Part shown: in pieces, positions 52,950 to 63,937 of the stretch
Numbering within the stretch: the stretch's first letter is position 1
Layout of the letters: the number at the start of each line of letters is the position of its first letter
Translations under genes and position numbers: made by a program
Source: Branchiostoma floridae
Taxonomy: Eukaryota > Chordata > Leptocardii > Amphioxiformes > Branchiostomatidae
DNA length: 64,000 nucleotides
Assembly: GCF_000003815.2 (NCBI RefSeq)
Contig: NC_049995.1
Coordinates: forward strand, 1,724,632 to 1,788,631
Direction: 5' to 3'
The notes under the pieces: generated by a model
Seen by the model: the letters and a program-made list of their open reading frames with translations, nothing else
What the model was told of the DNA's origin: nothing
Databases searched by the model: none

Positions 52950-53213
52950 CTACTTGGAGCTGGTGTACTTGGTGACGGCCTTGGTGCCCTCACTGACAGC
53001 GTGCTTGGCCAGCTCGCCCGGTACCAGGAGCCGCACGGCGGTCTGGATCTCGCGGCTGCTGATGGTGGAGCGCTTGTTGTAGTGAGCCAGACGAGAAGCC
53101 GCCGAGGCGATGCGCTCAAAAATGTCATTGACGAAGAAGTTTATGATACCCATGGTCTTGCTGGAGACACCGGTGTCGGGGTGCACCTGCTTCAGCACCT
53201 TGTATATAGGAAC
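52950..53213 (-). pseudogene. Histone H2B-like, 5'-truncated
   Basis: From 53207 to the TAG at 52952-52950 the frame gives [16 protein letters not shown], then the alpha-2 helix, [20 protein letters not shown] and the C-terminal [12 protein letters not shown]. The N-terminal tail and alpha-N region are missing; sequence upstream is unrelated. Normally conserved positions differ: INFF for the usual MNSF, and IASAAS for IAAEAS. I see no histone 3' stem-loop downstream. It is most likely a relic or a divergent variant whose first exon lies elsewhere. The nucleosome function of H2B cannot be assumed for this copy. Confidence 0.8.
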
Positions 53214-53448
53214 TTTGTGTGTCCAACAGGAGAGTGGCAAGAATACTGATAACTTGAATGCTATAGAATGGCTGTTGACTACAACAGGACATTTACAGTG
53301 TATGCGTGTGTCTTGCCAATAGTATAGTATTATCTTGTTCTAGCTAAACAGCGGTATGAAACAAGACACTTATTCACTTAATCATGTTTTGTATCAATAA
53401 ACAATATCACCAACGTTGGTCTGACAAGCGGCATTGGCGTTCAGCAAA

Positions 53449-53645
53449 CAAACTACCTCGTACCTCCCTTCCCAACATGCAAACACAGTAAAACACCATA
53501 CTCTGCTCAGCTTCATCAAACTACCTAGTACCTACCTTCCCAACATGCAAACATATTGAAACACCATACTCTGTTCAGGTGCATCAAATCGCACCTCCCT
53601 TCCCAACATGCAAACACAGTAAAGCACATACAATACTCTGTTCAG
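53449..53645. repeat. Minisatellite of about 60-72 bp, three units
   Basis: cctcccttcccaacatgcaa with acaccatactctg recurs at about 53464, 53535 and 53595. It lies upstream of the H2B relic in the relic's own orientation. Confidence 0.75.
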
Positions 53646-53649
53646 CCCA

Positions 53650-54830
53650 CTGCTTCAGGCATGGTATAGAATTTAATGGCTACAATCATTGAATTACATG
53701 TACTTCCAATGTATATACAATGACTACTGCAACAACAGTTGATAGATATTTAGATATTCAATTAAATACGAAAAAAAAAAACTGAACAAATTGCTGGCTA
53801 CGCAAACTCCCCCACAAAACTTGAAAGACAAAGGCCCTCCAAATTTGCGTACGTACAATGTTCCAGAGTCCGATGTAAAAATATATAACGGGAGGTGCCC
53901 CAACACGGTACGCTTTTTCTTGCGCTCAAACTCATGGCGCTCCATCGCTAGTTGCTTGAGAGTGGTCAAATTTTGATGACTGAATTTTTTACACATAGAT
54001 TTGAACAACATACTTGAATAAGAAATGTATTCATGTGGTTCATGAACCTTTCGCGCTGCGTGTTACAAGCGGCAAACACTGTGAAACAATTTCGTGTATG
54101 TAACCTTCCAATTTTGTGCTACGCTGGACAGTGTGCCTAACTCGGTACGCTTTTTTTACATTTTGCTCTCTTCAGAAGTAAGTGGTAGATTTAAGTACAC
54201 AGAAAAAATTAATAGTATGATATTTTAGCTTTCTTTTGACAGTAAAATCGTGACTGTATGTACTTCTTGTCTCACATGAGGAAGGCTTTACCTAGAACAA
54301 TCCAGCTGATGTGTTTACGGGCAATGGGCTGAATGCACTGATTGTGAATGCCCGACTAAAAAAAAACCATTACGATAAAACGACACCGCCAACATTAACA
54401 AAACTCTGTCTGATTATATGAAAATATCATCTACATCTCTCTATCAAGTCTTATTTTCATAGACAGCACGAATCATATGTTACAGTCAAATAGATCTTAG
54501 GAGCGTTCTCTAGTCTGCCACCTGCACGGCCACACTCCCTTGGGAGTACAATGGTGGCAATGTTTATGTCGCTTCCTTTTGCTTGCTTTTCTACTCAACA
54601 AACATTTGAAGACCCATATTCATAGTGTTTTATGGAGCTTTATTTATGTGTATCATGGCGTTGTGTGACTGCTTGAAAGAGTTCGTACAGTTAGCGACAC
54701 GAGCCGCCAATACGCAGAGGCCGGTGACCGCAGTGATTCAGCACTGTCAACATTACTGTTAGAATTCTGTTTTTTTCTTAAACATGAAGTAAATATGTTA
54801 AAGTATACTTTGAATGCAAATTAAAGCTGT
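53650..54830. other. Intergenic, no gene seen
   Basis: No exon or element boundary can be supported in this AT-rich stretch. Confidence 0.4.
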
Positions 54831-54834
54831 GTGC

Positions 54835-54963
54835 ATGGACTTGGTTTATTTACCTACAGCATAGTCAGTGGTAACAAACACGGTGTACTTATTGATAATA
54901 ACATCAGCAAAAAATCCGTGCCGTCTTAGGACGGGAACCGTCTTAGGGCGGCCCCCGTTATAT
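54835..54963 (-). repeat. GGGCCGCCCTAAGA repeat, copy 2
   Basis: Read on the minus strand this matches 26205-26345: ataacgggggccgccctaag, gattttttgctgatgttat, aagtacaccgtgtttg and gtaaataaaccaagtcc in the same order. Confidence 0.6.
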
Positions 54964-55654
54964 CTCTTTAGTTTGAGATTTCTTGTTAAAATTCAACAAT
55001 GATCAGCTTTAGAATTTCTTCTGTTGTATACTCGCGCCTTGAAGTAAGGCCTCCAATGAAGATCCAACCCTTAGTCCTGCTATCTGTACTTATTAATCAA
55101 CAGCCACATGTGTACAACTCAAACACACAATGTCTTAATGCAGAAAGGGAAGTTCAAGTCAAACACTAGAAATTAGCATTTTGCAGGCACAGAGCAGGAT
55201 TTGGAAATGTAAAAACAACAACATCATTTTGGGATGTCAATACTAGTAGTCATTTGGGCAAGGAAACGCATCATTATATTTTTTAGATGGGTAGATTGAG
55301 GAATTACATATGTAACAGGCTATGGATAAGAATGATCAAACGAATTGTATAGTGAAAAATGATGATATAGTTGACAAAATGCAGACAAGATACAGAACAA
55401 TTGTCCAGTCGATATGTACACAGTGCAACAGTTGGGTAACATTATTGAAAGACATACAGTATCAATCAAGAGATATATGTACAGTAATTCAATGCCAAAA
55501 ATTACACAATGTTCAGCAAGTATCTGAACAACATACTAGTGTCATGTTTGTTTCTTCGCTTCCAAGGATAATGATAATTTTGGACGAAATTGACAGCTGA
55601 CAAAGTTTGAAGATGTGGGTGCCAGGGTGGGCCTAAGCAGTCACATTTTATAAC
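54964..55654. other. Intergenic, no gene seen
   Basis: An open stretch at 55322-55600 (+) has no recognisable motif and lies in AT-rich sequence, so I do not call it. Confidence 0.35.
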
Positions 55655-56638
55655 TAGAGTTCGGCGACCTCATACCTCCATGAAAATTTAGAGCTTTCCT
55701 AAATTTAATGAAATTGGCTAACACATAGACATAATTTATGCATGGTGTTGTTCATCATTGACTAACGTACACATGTCACAATCATAAAATTCCCATTATC
55801 AATTATAAAGCGGTTTTGCAATTTTTACATAAATTATGCAAATAAGCTCCCCATTACCATATTTGGTATCTGCTTATACTCCACCTATCATAATTAACAT
55901 GTGTTACATTTATTGAAGTCCAGTTATTGAAAACAATGGAATTATACAATTTCCTCATTAATTATGCAAATTAAGTCCTCCTTTGCATAACATGTATATC
56001 ATTATGAACATAGGTACCCGCATGCCTAATATGATGCCAATCTGTCAAACCTTTCTGCAGTTATCCGCTTTGGAGTGTCTTGACAAAAACGCCCCTGCAG
56101 TTCCAAAATTAAATGTTAGAGGGCTGAAACTTGCTCCACTTGGTCATGGCACTAAAAGCTATCTACCACCTACATGTCAAGACCATAGCATGTCTTGAAC
56201 AAGAGATACATTGAAAAAACTGCTATGACAGAATATTCTCATTAATTATGCAAATGTAATTTTGCATAATTAGTATCTTATCTTGTACAACATTGTCTAA
56301 GGTACCTACATACCAAAAATCATGAAAATTCGTTGTTCCCTTCTTGAGTTATCGTCTTCAGAAGTTTTTGACAAAAAATGCCCCTGCTATCCCAAAATTA
56401 GACGCTAGGGGGACCAAACTTATGTCATTTCTTCCTGAGCACAAGAGCTATCTAATACTCAAAAATCGTGGCCATAGCTTGTTCAGAACACCGAGATAGC
56501 AAAACCGGAAGTTGCGCTGCAGTACCAAGGGGAGCCGCTAGGGGGCCCAAAATCTAATCATTTCCAGCTTTCATTACACACTACCAACACACCAAATATG
56601 AAACCAATCCACCCAGCCATTCTTGAGTTATTTTGTTT

Positions 56639-56669
<31 letters not shown>

Positions 56670-56708
56670 CGGGGTAAAATATAACCTCCATGACATTTCA
56701 TGGAGGTA
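55655..56708 (-). mobile_element. Tacctccatgaa-element, copy 2 (about 1.05 kb)
   Basis: It runs from tagagttcggcgacctcata to ataacctccatgacatttca + tggaggt and matches 21786-22870 in reverse along its full length, including the three internal units and the (AC)n run at 56639-56664. Confidence 0.85.
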
Positions 56709-57234
56709 AAAATCCCATTTCTTTGAAATTCCATGGATTGACAAATGGAAAGCTATAAAGTTTCCTGTTTACATTAGAGTTCCACATTCGAATACCTTCA
56801 GTACATGAGTTTAACCCTTGTGAAATGTAACAGATTCAAGGACTGCTAAACTGACCATGCCAAATGTCTGTCAGCCTTCTAGTGTAGTGGTTTGGCATCT
56901 AAGTTTATGATCTAGCGTGAGTTCGAATCCCGTAGATCAGAATATTGCTTCTTTCTGTTCCTACCTTCTTACACATACAACTGATAACTATGTGTGTTCT
57001 CCTTAATTATGCAAAAAAGTTTGTCATTTGCATAAACTAGTTAGTTGATCATCTTCTCAACCCAAACTGAAGTAGACTGTTGTCTCAAGAAAAAGGCCAT
57101 ACCCCCATTGCTATCACTTGCGCAAATGAGGTCTCATTCCCATTGTTCACGAATTGAAGGGACATCAATATGCCCAAGGTATATTGTGTACTTCACAACA
57201 TACAATGCTTCCCTCTTCGTTTTGTAACACACTT
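56709..57234. other. Intergenic with a tRNA-like relic near 56878-56945
   Basis: tagtgtagtggtttggcatc (A-box-like) and gagttcgaatccc (B box) are correctly spaced, but acceptor and T stems do not pair. This is at most a SINE or tRNA relic. Confidence 0.35.
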
Positions 57235-57890
57235 TGTTGTGTTAGGCAGTCCCTGTGAAACTGGCCCCTTGTTAGCAATGTCCCCCATGTAATGCGAGAC
57301 CAATGCCGTCATAGGGAAACAGCCGGTATGCCTGGAGAGAGAGCAAGCTCTGTCGCTTACTTCTGCACCTACAATGCTTCGCTCTCCTTTTGTCTTGTGT
57401 AAGGCAGTCCCTGTGAAACTGGCCCCTTGTTAGCAATGTCCCCCATGTAAGGCGAGACCAATGCCGTCATAGGGAAACAGCCGGTATGCCTGGAGAGAGA
57501 GTAAGCTCTGTTGCTTACTTCTGCACCTACAATGCTTCGCTCTCCTTTTGTCTTGTGTAAGGCAGTCCCTGTGAAACTGGCCCCTTGTTAGCAATGTCCC
57601 CCATGTAAGGCGAGACCAATGCCGTCATAGGGAAACAGCCGGTATGCCTGGAGAGAGAGTAAGCTCTGTCGCTTACTTCTGCACCTACAATGCTTCGCTC
57701 TCCTTTTGTCTTGTGTAAGGCAGTCCCTGTGAAACTGGCCCCTTGTTAGCAATGTCCCCCATGTAAGGCGAGACCAATGCCGTCATAGGGAAACAGCCGG
57801 TATGCCTGGAGAGAGAGTAAGCTCTGTTGTTAACTTTGCACCTACAATGCTTTGCTCTCCTTTTGTCTTGTGTAAGGCAGTCCCTGTATA
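57235..57890. repeat. 158-bp tandem repeat, about 4.1 units
   Basis: ggcagtccctgtgaaactgg recurs with cagt at 57247, 57405, 57563, 57721 and 57878, a constant period of 158 (last 157). The units are nearly identical, which implies recent homogenisation. No frame of biological sense is conserved. Confidence 0.95.
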
Positions 57891-58154
57891 CAATGGCATA
57901 CAGATTATTCAAATCAGGACTTAATAGGCATTACAAATGAGGAAAATCCGCAATTCATGATTTGTCGAGGTGAAACATAACCATGATTAATTATGCAAAA
58001 TGCTGCCCTCCTGTGCTAATTTGCATTATCAATGTGAAAGTGTTATAATTATATAGTGGTAAGTAGTGGGGATTACATACATCTGACATGTGTAAGTTAC
58101 TTAATTTGTACACCACAATGCGTAGGGTATGCAAATGTGCAACTCATTTGCATA

Positions 58155-58740
58155 TTTGATCATCATCATCATATTTTGTTGCTCCAACTCCATATGCAGC
58201 AGCGGGCTGCCTCATTGGCCTCTCTTAGGTCACTGTCTGAGCAGGTGGGGTCAGGTGTGCAGTTTTACAAGTGATGTATGGTTACCAGCACCTCTCCACA
58301 TGGGCAGGCTGCACTTGCAATTGTGGATTTGCCCCATTTCACTAGGTTGTCTCTAGTATTTGCCACCATTGATCTGGCTCTGTTTAGTGTTACCTACTCC
58401 CTCCTTGCCAAGTCTACTCCAGGGGGAAGTGCCTCAATGGGGGATGGGAGTGCATGGTATATGTTTGTGTCACTCTCTTTCCACCTTGCCATCTTGAAGG
58501 TGTTTGGTGGAACTTCTCCAAGGCTTTGAACCATAATGAAACTTCGGAGTGATCTCAGCCCTCGGGGAACCTCCTGATGCCCATGTAAGGGGTGTCTGGG
58601 ATTGTGCATTGCTTGTCCCACTCCACACTCACCTGTGCTTCTTGGCGAATGCTAGGGGGAAGATGCCTGAGAGCTTGTACACGTCCCCAAGGTAACAGAA
58701 ACTGGCTTCCGCGTCCAGAACGTCCACTGTGTACCTATGG
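58155..58740 (-). pseudogene. Degenerate LINE 3' end (reverse transcriptase C-terminus)
   Basis: Minus-strand pieces read SFCYLGDV, VTLNRARS, NLVKWGKS and ACPCGEV, then HHL-stop-NC. These match the order YLGD, LNRxRxG, KWGLxxSxxCxCG and DHxxxxCP at the C-terminus of jockey/RTE-type LINE proteins. Stops and frameshifts interrupt it. A tail of atgatgatgatg on the minus strand marks the 3' end near 58160. Confidence 0.65.
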
Positions 58741-59190
58741 TCACTTGCTTTTTTCTAAGTTCAGACGAAAATCAACGCATGCACTGAAGTCATTCATAAA
58801 GCTACTTGCTGTAGCCAAAGTCTAGATCTACTAATAATTAGCATATTTAATCACAAAAACATCATATTCATAATTGAGCAATTCTTTTCAATTAACGTAT
58901 TGTTGAAAACCTTAACTACTACTTTCAGCTATAACTTGAAATATGGGGCATTAAATATACAAAAAACTCTGTGCTCATTTCAAAAACAAGGCTTACCCGT
59001 GTAATAAAATGCAACAGATATTCACATTTCAGAAGACCATACATAATGCTTTTTACAGCCTTCACAATTATTTAAGTTTGATGATCTCATACCTTTATCA
59101 AATAATGCTTTGACGCCAAATTGTTTCTCATATTGAACTCAAGTAAGGTATTTTCTACCGAAAGAATTTTTACCAGTGATCGTTGTACTG

Positions 59191-59565
59191 TACTCACTCA
59201 CTCACTCACTCATCCTCTTGCACATGGTGCGTAGAGCCGACTGCATGCACTAGAGTTCTCCACCGCCCTCTGCTCAATGCTGCTAGCTGCGCCTGCTGGG
59301 GTGTGATGTTGATGCTGCGGAGGTCTCTGGTCACAATGTCCATCCAGCGGGTGCAAGGCGCCCCCCGTGGTCGCCGCCATCCTGCCTGCTTGGGATCGAA
59401 GTCTAGTAGGGCTCTCGTAGGGTGTTCAGGAGGGAGGCGGTGGACGTGGCCATACCAACGGACCCGTCTCATGGCTGCCAGGCTAGAGGCAGGAGGTTGT
59501 CCGGTCTGCTCCCGGAGGTCAATGTTGCGCACATGCTCATGATGTTTCTGACCTAGGGCGAAGAG
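59191..59565 (-). pseudogene. LINE 3'-terminal fragment (RxRWYGHV domain), 5'-truncated
   Basis: The minus-strand frame at 59532-59209 encodes REQTGQPPASSLAAMRRVRW + YGHVHRLPPEHPTRALLDF and TRWMDIVTRDL. This is the conserved C-terminal block after the reverse transcriptase in many LINEs. It ends in a (GAGT)n tail at 59211-59191 and starts abruptly near 59565, as expected for a 5'-truncated insertion. Confidence 0.7.
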
Positions 59566-59917
59566 TTGCTGTTACAGGTCCAATCATGTAACCCGTAACC
59601 TTTAAGTGGCCTTCAGGCCTTGTTATGTGGTGACCATTGAGTAAAAAAAAAAAATGCTCGCGCCAACGGGCGCCTGTGATTCTCTGTACTGTAGGAGAAC
59701 TTTAATCTGACTACATCAAAGTTTATATACTACCAGTATACATTACATTGTAAGAAACTATTTGAGGAAATCAAGATAAGACTTTCTTTCATATTGCTGA
59801 TCTTCCAGTTAGGCATTGTCTAATTCCAAGAACCACCGAATGATATTTGTGTGGCCTTAACAGTCAAATGGTTGAGTTTCCATGGACAACACTTATTGTA
59901 AAATAATTGGTTTGTCT

Positions 59918-60887
59918 CCCTCAAACACCCGAGTGGGGTCCGTTTGGACCCCAGGCGTACATTTTGAAGTGCCATTTGAACATTTTTGATCTGAAGAAAA
60001 AATCGTTCCGTGACTTTGTTAGTCAATATGTCTTATACCTTCTCCAAAGTTTTCGCAAAGATTGGTAAAATTATGTGGAAATTATAAAGAAAGTTTGTGT
60101 TCAGTCCCTCTGGGGTCCAAACGGACCCCAGCAAAAATGTGCAGTTTTTAAAACAAACTTTGGAGGCTAACTCCTTAACCACTTATAGTATGACTACTAA
60201 ACTTTCAGACGATAATAACAATGTAACCCTTAATCCTCACAAAAATTTCTGTGTCATCAACATGTAATGTTACAACATTATGATGTCATTTACATAATCA
60301 GGGCGGCCATCTTGGATTTTGACCAATGACGTCATGAAATTAGCATAAATTAAAAATTTTAAGTCATGAAATTACATTGAATTTCATAGAATTTAATTGT
60401 TGTCAGAAAACAGGTGTAGTTTACCAAGAAAACCTTGTTTAAATTGAAATTGTCAAATTTTGGCAAAAATATGCCTGTTAGAATATGGTTGCCATGGCAA
60501 CCCCCAAAAATGATAAACTTACTTAATTGACCAAAAACTTTTGCAAACAAAATTTTTTGATTAATTACCAAGTTTCGAGCTTTAGCTCTAGCCGTTCATG
60601 AGTTATGCGACATAAATGTTGCTGAGGGCCTCAAAATTCCCCTATCCGGTCGGAATAGGTTTAGTGCAAAACGTGGTCCTTCTGAACTTTTGCATAAATT
60701 ATGATAATGAGTTGGAATTAGCAACACATTAACATCTCAAAATCTTCCTCTTACATTGACGAAGCAATGTATATACAATGATTGCCGATAAGAAATGGTA
60801 CTGAGATTTTATGAACAAAACATTTTGGGGTCCGTTTGGACCCCACTCGGTCATTTTAGTCGCAAAAAAAGGTCGGGTGCTTGAGGG
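59918..60887. mobile_element. piggyBac-like MITE (CCCTCAARCACCCGA ends)
   Basis: The left end CCCTCAAACACCCGAGTGGG and the right end (reverse complement CCCTCAAGCACCCGACC) are inverted. TTAA follows the right end (60888-60891) but is not kept on the left. ggggtccgtttggacccc occurs at 59935-59952 and 60828-60845, and in reverse near 60114. Length is about 970 bp with no transposase. Confidence 0.65.
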
Positions 60888-61059
60888 TTAATGTCTAGAA
60901 AGGTGACTATGCTTCCCCTCTCCATTTGAGTCTTGATTTCCCCAGATTCAATCACAGTACAGAAGTTTCTACCTGTAAAATCAATGGAATTTTCCTTTCC
61001 TTGGACATCAAATAGACTAAGAAATGGAATGGTCTGTATAGCAAAGTCAGGTCCAACTA

Positions 61060-61957
61060 CAGTCAAACCTGTCTATAGCGGCCACTCAAGGGACTGGTCA
61101 AAATTGGCCACTATAGAGAGGTGGCCACTATAGAGAATATGCTAATTAATTGACCACATGAAATAAGTTACACATGGTTTTAGTACCCACTGATCTTTAT
61201 TCACATAATACAGTACTGTACATGTACTGCAATGATTTTTACACTTAAGAAAACAAAAGCTATAAAAAGTTTTAAATGTTCTACAGTTGATATTGTCTGA
61301 AGAGACCGGTATCGTCATATCTCTTTGATATTTCGTCTTGTATCCTTTGATACTTCGCCGTCCGTATGTTCCCGCTCGCGTTCACACGTCAGATTTGCCC
61401 ATTATGCTAATGTAGTACTGACAAGAAAAGTCTCGTCATTGTAGACTTATCTCTTAATAAATGTAAGAATAAAATCCACCATAGTCTGAAGTTCATATCA
61501 TTTTGCCTTTGTAACAATTTATTTAGAAAGTTTTTGTGATGTAAATTAACCTCAGCGATAGTGTATTAGAACGTAACTTTAACACAATTTACCTCCGTAA
61601 TATTGGTGTCGTCTATTGACCTTATATGACCTCGTTTGTCAGCGGGTATGGGTAGCGCCAGTTTACGAAGTTTTGTTTTGAAAATAAATCAAAGGGGTAT
61701 AAAATCCGGCGTAGGGTGACAAAACGGCCGCTGTATATGGCCGAATGCGTGCCGAAACATAGATCAGCGGTCCGCGTGGCCGTAATCGGCAGTGTTTTTG
61801 TACCCGCGGGACCGGAAATCGTGTGGCCGTGGCCGCGTTGGACAGGTGGTCGCTAAGCCTATTTCTTAATCATTACGAATCCAAGGGACCGACAAAAAGT
61901 GGCCACTATGGGCAGGTGGCCGCTATGCAAAGGTGGCCGCTAATACAGGTTTGACTG
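61060..61957. mobile_element. CAGTCAAACCTG-family MITE (pogo-like), second subfamily
   Basis: It begins CAGTCAAACCTGTCTATAGC and ends with ...ACAGGTTTGACTG, flanked by TA at 61058-61059 and 61958-61959. Words gtggccactatagag are repeated near both ends. It shares only the terminal 12 bases with the 33251 element. Length is 898 bp, non-coding. Confidence 0.85.
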
Positions 61958-62239
61958 TACTAGTACAAGTACTGATCATGAGCATTGGTGCTTCCAAACC
62001 TTTAGATTTATCGGAGGGTTCACATTCAGATGTCTTCAGATTTAAAAGCAACAAATCTGCAAGTGATGAAGAAATATGCTAAAGTAGATCACTTAATCAA
62101 AGCTAAGTTATGGACTTTTACTGCTGAAAAAAATTACATGTGTAACGTTAGTTAAGCATGGCATATTTGAGGTAACTGACAAAATTAAGGAAGGCATGTC
62201 TAAAATCTGCCTACCATGATTTGCTTGTGGGTTACTGAC

Positions 62240-62328
62240 CTTGTAAAGGGATGCCTTGTTCCAGCACCTTGAGAAGCTTAAAATGACTTAGCTTGGACTG
62301 GCTTTTTTCTTTCCATCCGCAGTCGCAC
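62240..62328 (-). CDS. Candidate exon, unrecognised
   Basis: The minus strand has acceptor gcagacatccag before 62328 and donor GTCAGTAA after 62240. Only one of three frames is open across the 89 nt; it reads CDCGWKEKSQSKLSHFKLLK + VLEQGIPLQG. Codon use is less AT-rich than the surroundings. I do not recognise the protein. It could be an internal exon of a minus-strand gene extending beyond the window, or chance. Confidence 0.3.
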
Positions 62329-63147
62329 CTGGATGTCTGCAACAAACAACATATCAATCATTAGATAAAAATACAAGCAACACAATAAATAAGAACTTGC
62401 AGTTTTTGTCCTCCAAACATTTTACAGGCAAGAAATACAAACAAGAATATAATGATACAATTTTTAACCCTCTTAACACTGCATAAATTTTTTTATGTAT
62501 TCCAGAACACTAGCTATAATTCCAGACTCTACAGTAGTCAACGGGTACTTTGTGTTTATTATTTTTGCAGCTCTAATGTAAAGAGTAGACTAAGAAAACT
62601 ATATATTTTTGGAAAGCTCACAAGTTGAATTCTACAATAAAAGTAAAATGAATATTTTGCCATCTATCTGAGGACAGCAACTGTCATAAAAGGTACCCAG
62701 ACACATTTGCAAAAGTCCTGACAAAAGAGTTTCAAATAAGGGGCATAGATGGCCAGGGGCAAAAATTCTTGTCAATTATCATGAAACTCTACAGAAATAC
62801 TCAACAATATGTATACAATGAATTTATGCTGTCAGTTATAATAACTGAAAACTAAATCTGAAAGCATAATTTTACATATGTTCCGTGCTTATATGCAAAC
62901 TTTTACCACCAAACAAATGAGCCCCCCTCCCCACCCCCTATACCTTGCCTATTCCAGTGCTAAGAAAATGCTGGAAAATGATAGCCAATTATTTTCTGGC
63001 AAGTTCTCCTTCTATCAGGGAGTGAAATTAAGTCATAAATAAAGAAATAGGTATCAATGTATAAAGGAAAGTTCCCTTAGTCCTGACCTATCAGATCTGA
63101 CCTCTGGACATCATGTCAGAACATAAACAAAGAAAGCATGCAATGAT

Positions 63148-63333
63148 TCATGCAGAAGAATAAGCAAAAACACCATCCAATTTTATTTCAATAAAATCAG
63201 CTACATATTCGCCTTCCTGCCATCCAAAGATTTCCCTGTCATTACTCCTGTAAGCCTCCAACAATACCTGCATCCACCAAATTGGATTATATTTTTTCAA
63301 TTCACTAAAAAACCTTGACAAAACTGCAGTCAA
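63148..63333 (-). CDS. Unrecognised small ORF or exon
   Basis: A 61-codon minus-strand frame reads FFSELKKYNPIWWMQVLLEA and FGWQEGEYVADFIEIKLDG. Its composition looks protein-like. An acceptor-like tttttgactgcag lies at its start. I find no family match and AT-rich codon use leaves chance possible. Confidence 0.25.
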   Translation of the reverse strand: MTAVLSRFFSELKKYNPIWWMQVLLEAYRSNDREIFGWQEGEYVADFIEIKLDGVFAYSSA

Positions 63334-63937
63334 AAACCTGCCTCCAAAGTCTAAGAAACAGAGTACAAGTGTTACACATCTCCTGGTTGGTCATTCCTCT
63401 TTAGTTACAAGCCTTCTGATTGGTATATTCTGGTACATGGTTCTATTGTACACTTCATAGTTTGAATTTCCCGCCGAAATTCAAGCTGGGCCAATATATA
63501 GGCTCACCGTGTTCAGTGGGTAAAGCCTATATAATGGCTCATCGTGTTAAGACTTTATATCCGTACACAAAATAAAGCGCTTACCAACAAGCTTTTGATC
63601 AGTCCTCTGATCCTTCTCAAGTTGTAATGACCCAAAACCTAAGTCGCACTTCTGGAACATACGAGAATATATGAGCATCTGCTGCTACAAACAGAAAACA
63701 GTTGTGCTCCTGGTTATATACACAACAACAGTCTGTAGGACACAATCCTCCATGAACAAATTATAGTGCTTGCTGTCGATGTGGCTAAGGTGTTTGCCAA
63801 ATGTTAATCCATTAAAAGGACCTTGATTTACTGGTGCTGTCGTCAACTCCAGACAAGTTGTTTAATGTATGAAATACTCATGTTAGCAAAGAAGGATATT
63901 GCAGCATTTACATGTGTACATGTGTACAACTAGTAGG

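Noticed and set aside
52830..53249. A 139-codon plus-strand frame
   Set aside because: It is antisense to the H2B-like sequence, whose histone fold is unmistakable on the minus strand.
56878..56945. tRNA gene candidate with A-box and B-box-like motifs
   Set aside because: Acceptor and T-arm stems do not pair; the 3' part forms a different hairpin (gatcta/tagatc). It is at most a SINE or tRNA relic.
57685..57912. Open frames across the 158-bp tandem array
   Set aside because: They arise from repetition of one unit and have no protein-like composition.
59183..59542. A 119-codon plus-strand frame
   Set aside because: It is the antisense shadow of the LINE C-terminal fragment, whose RxRWYGHV motif reads on the minus strand.
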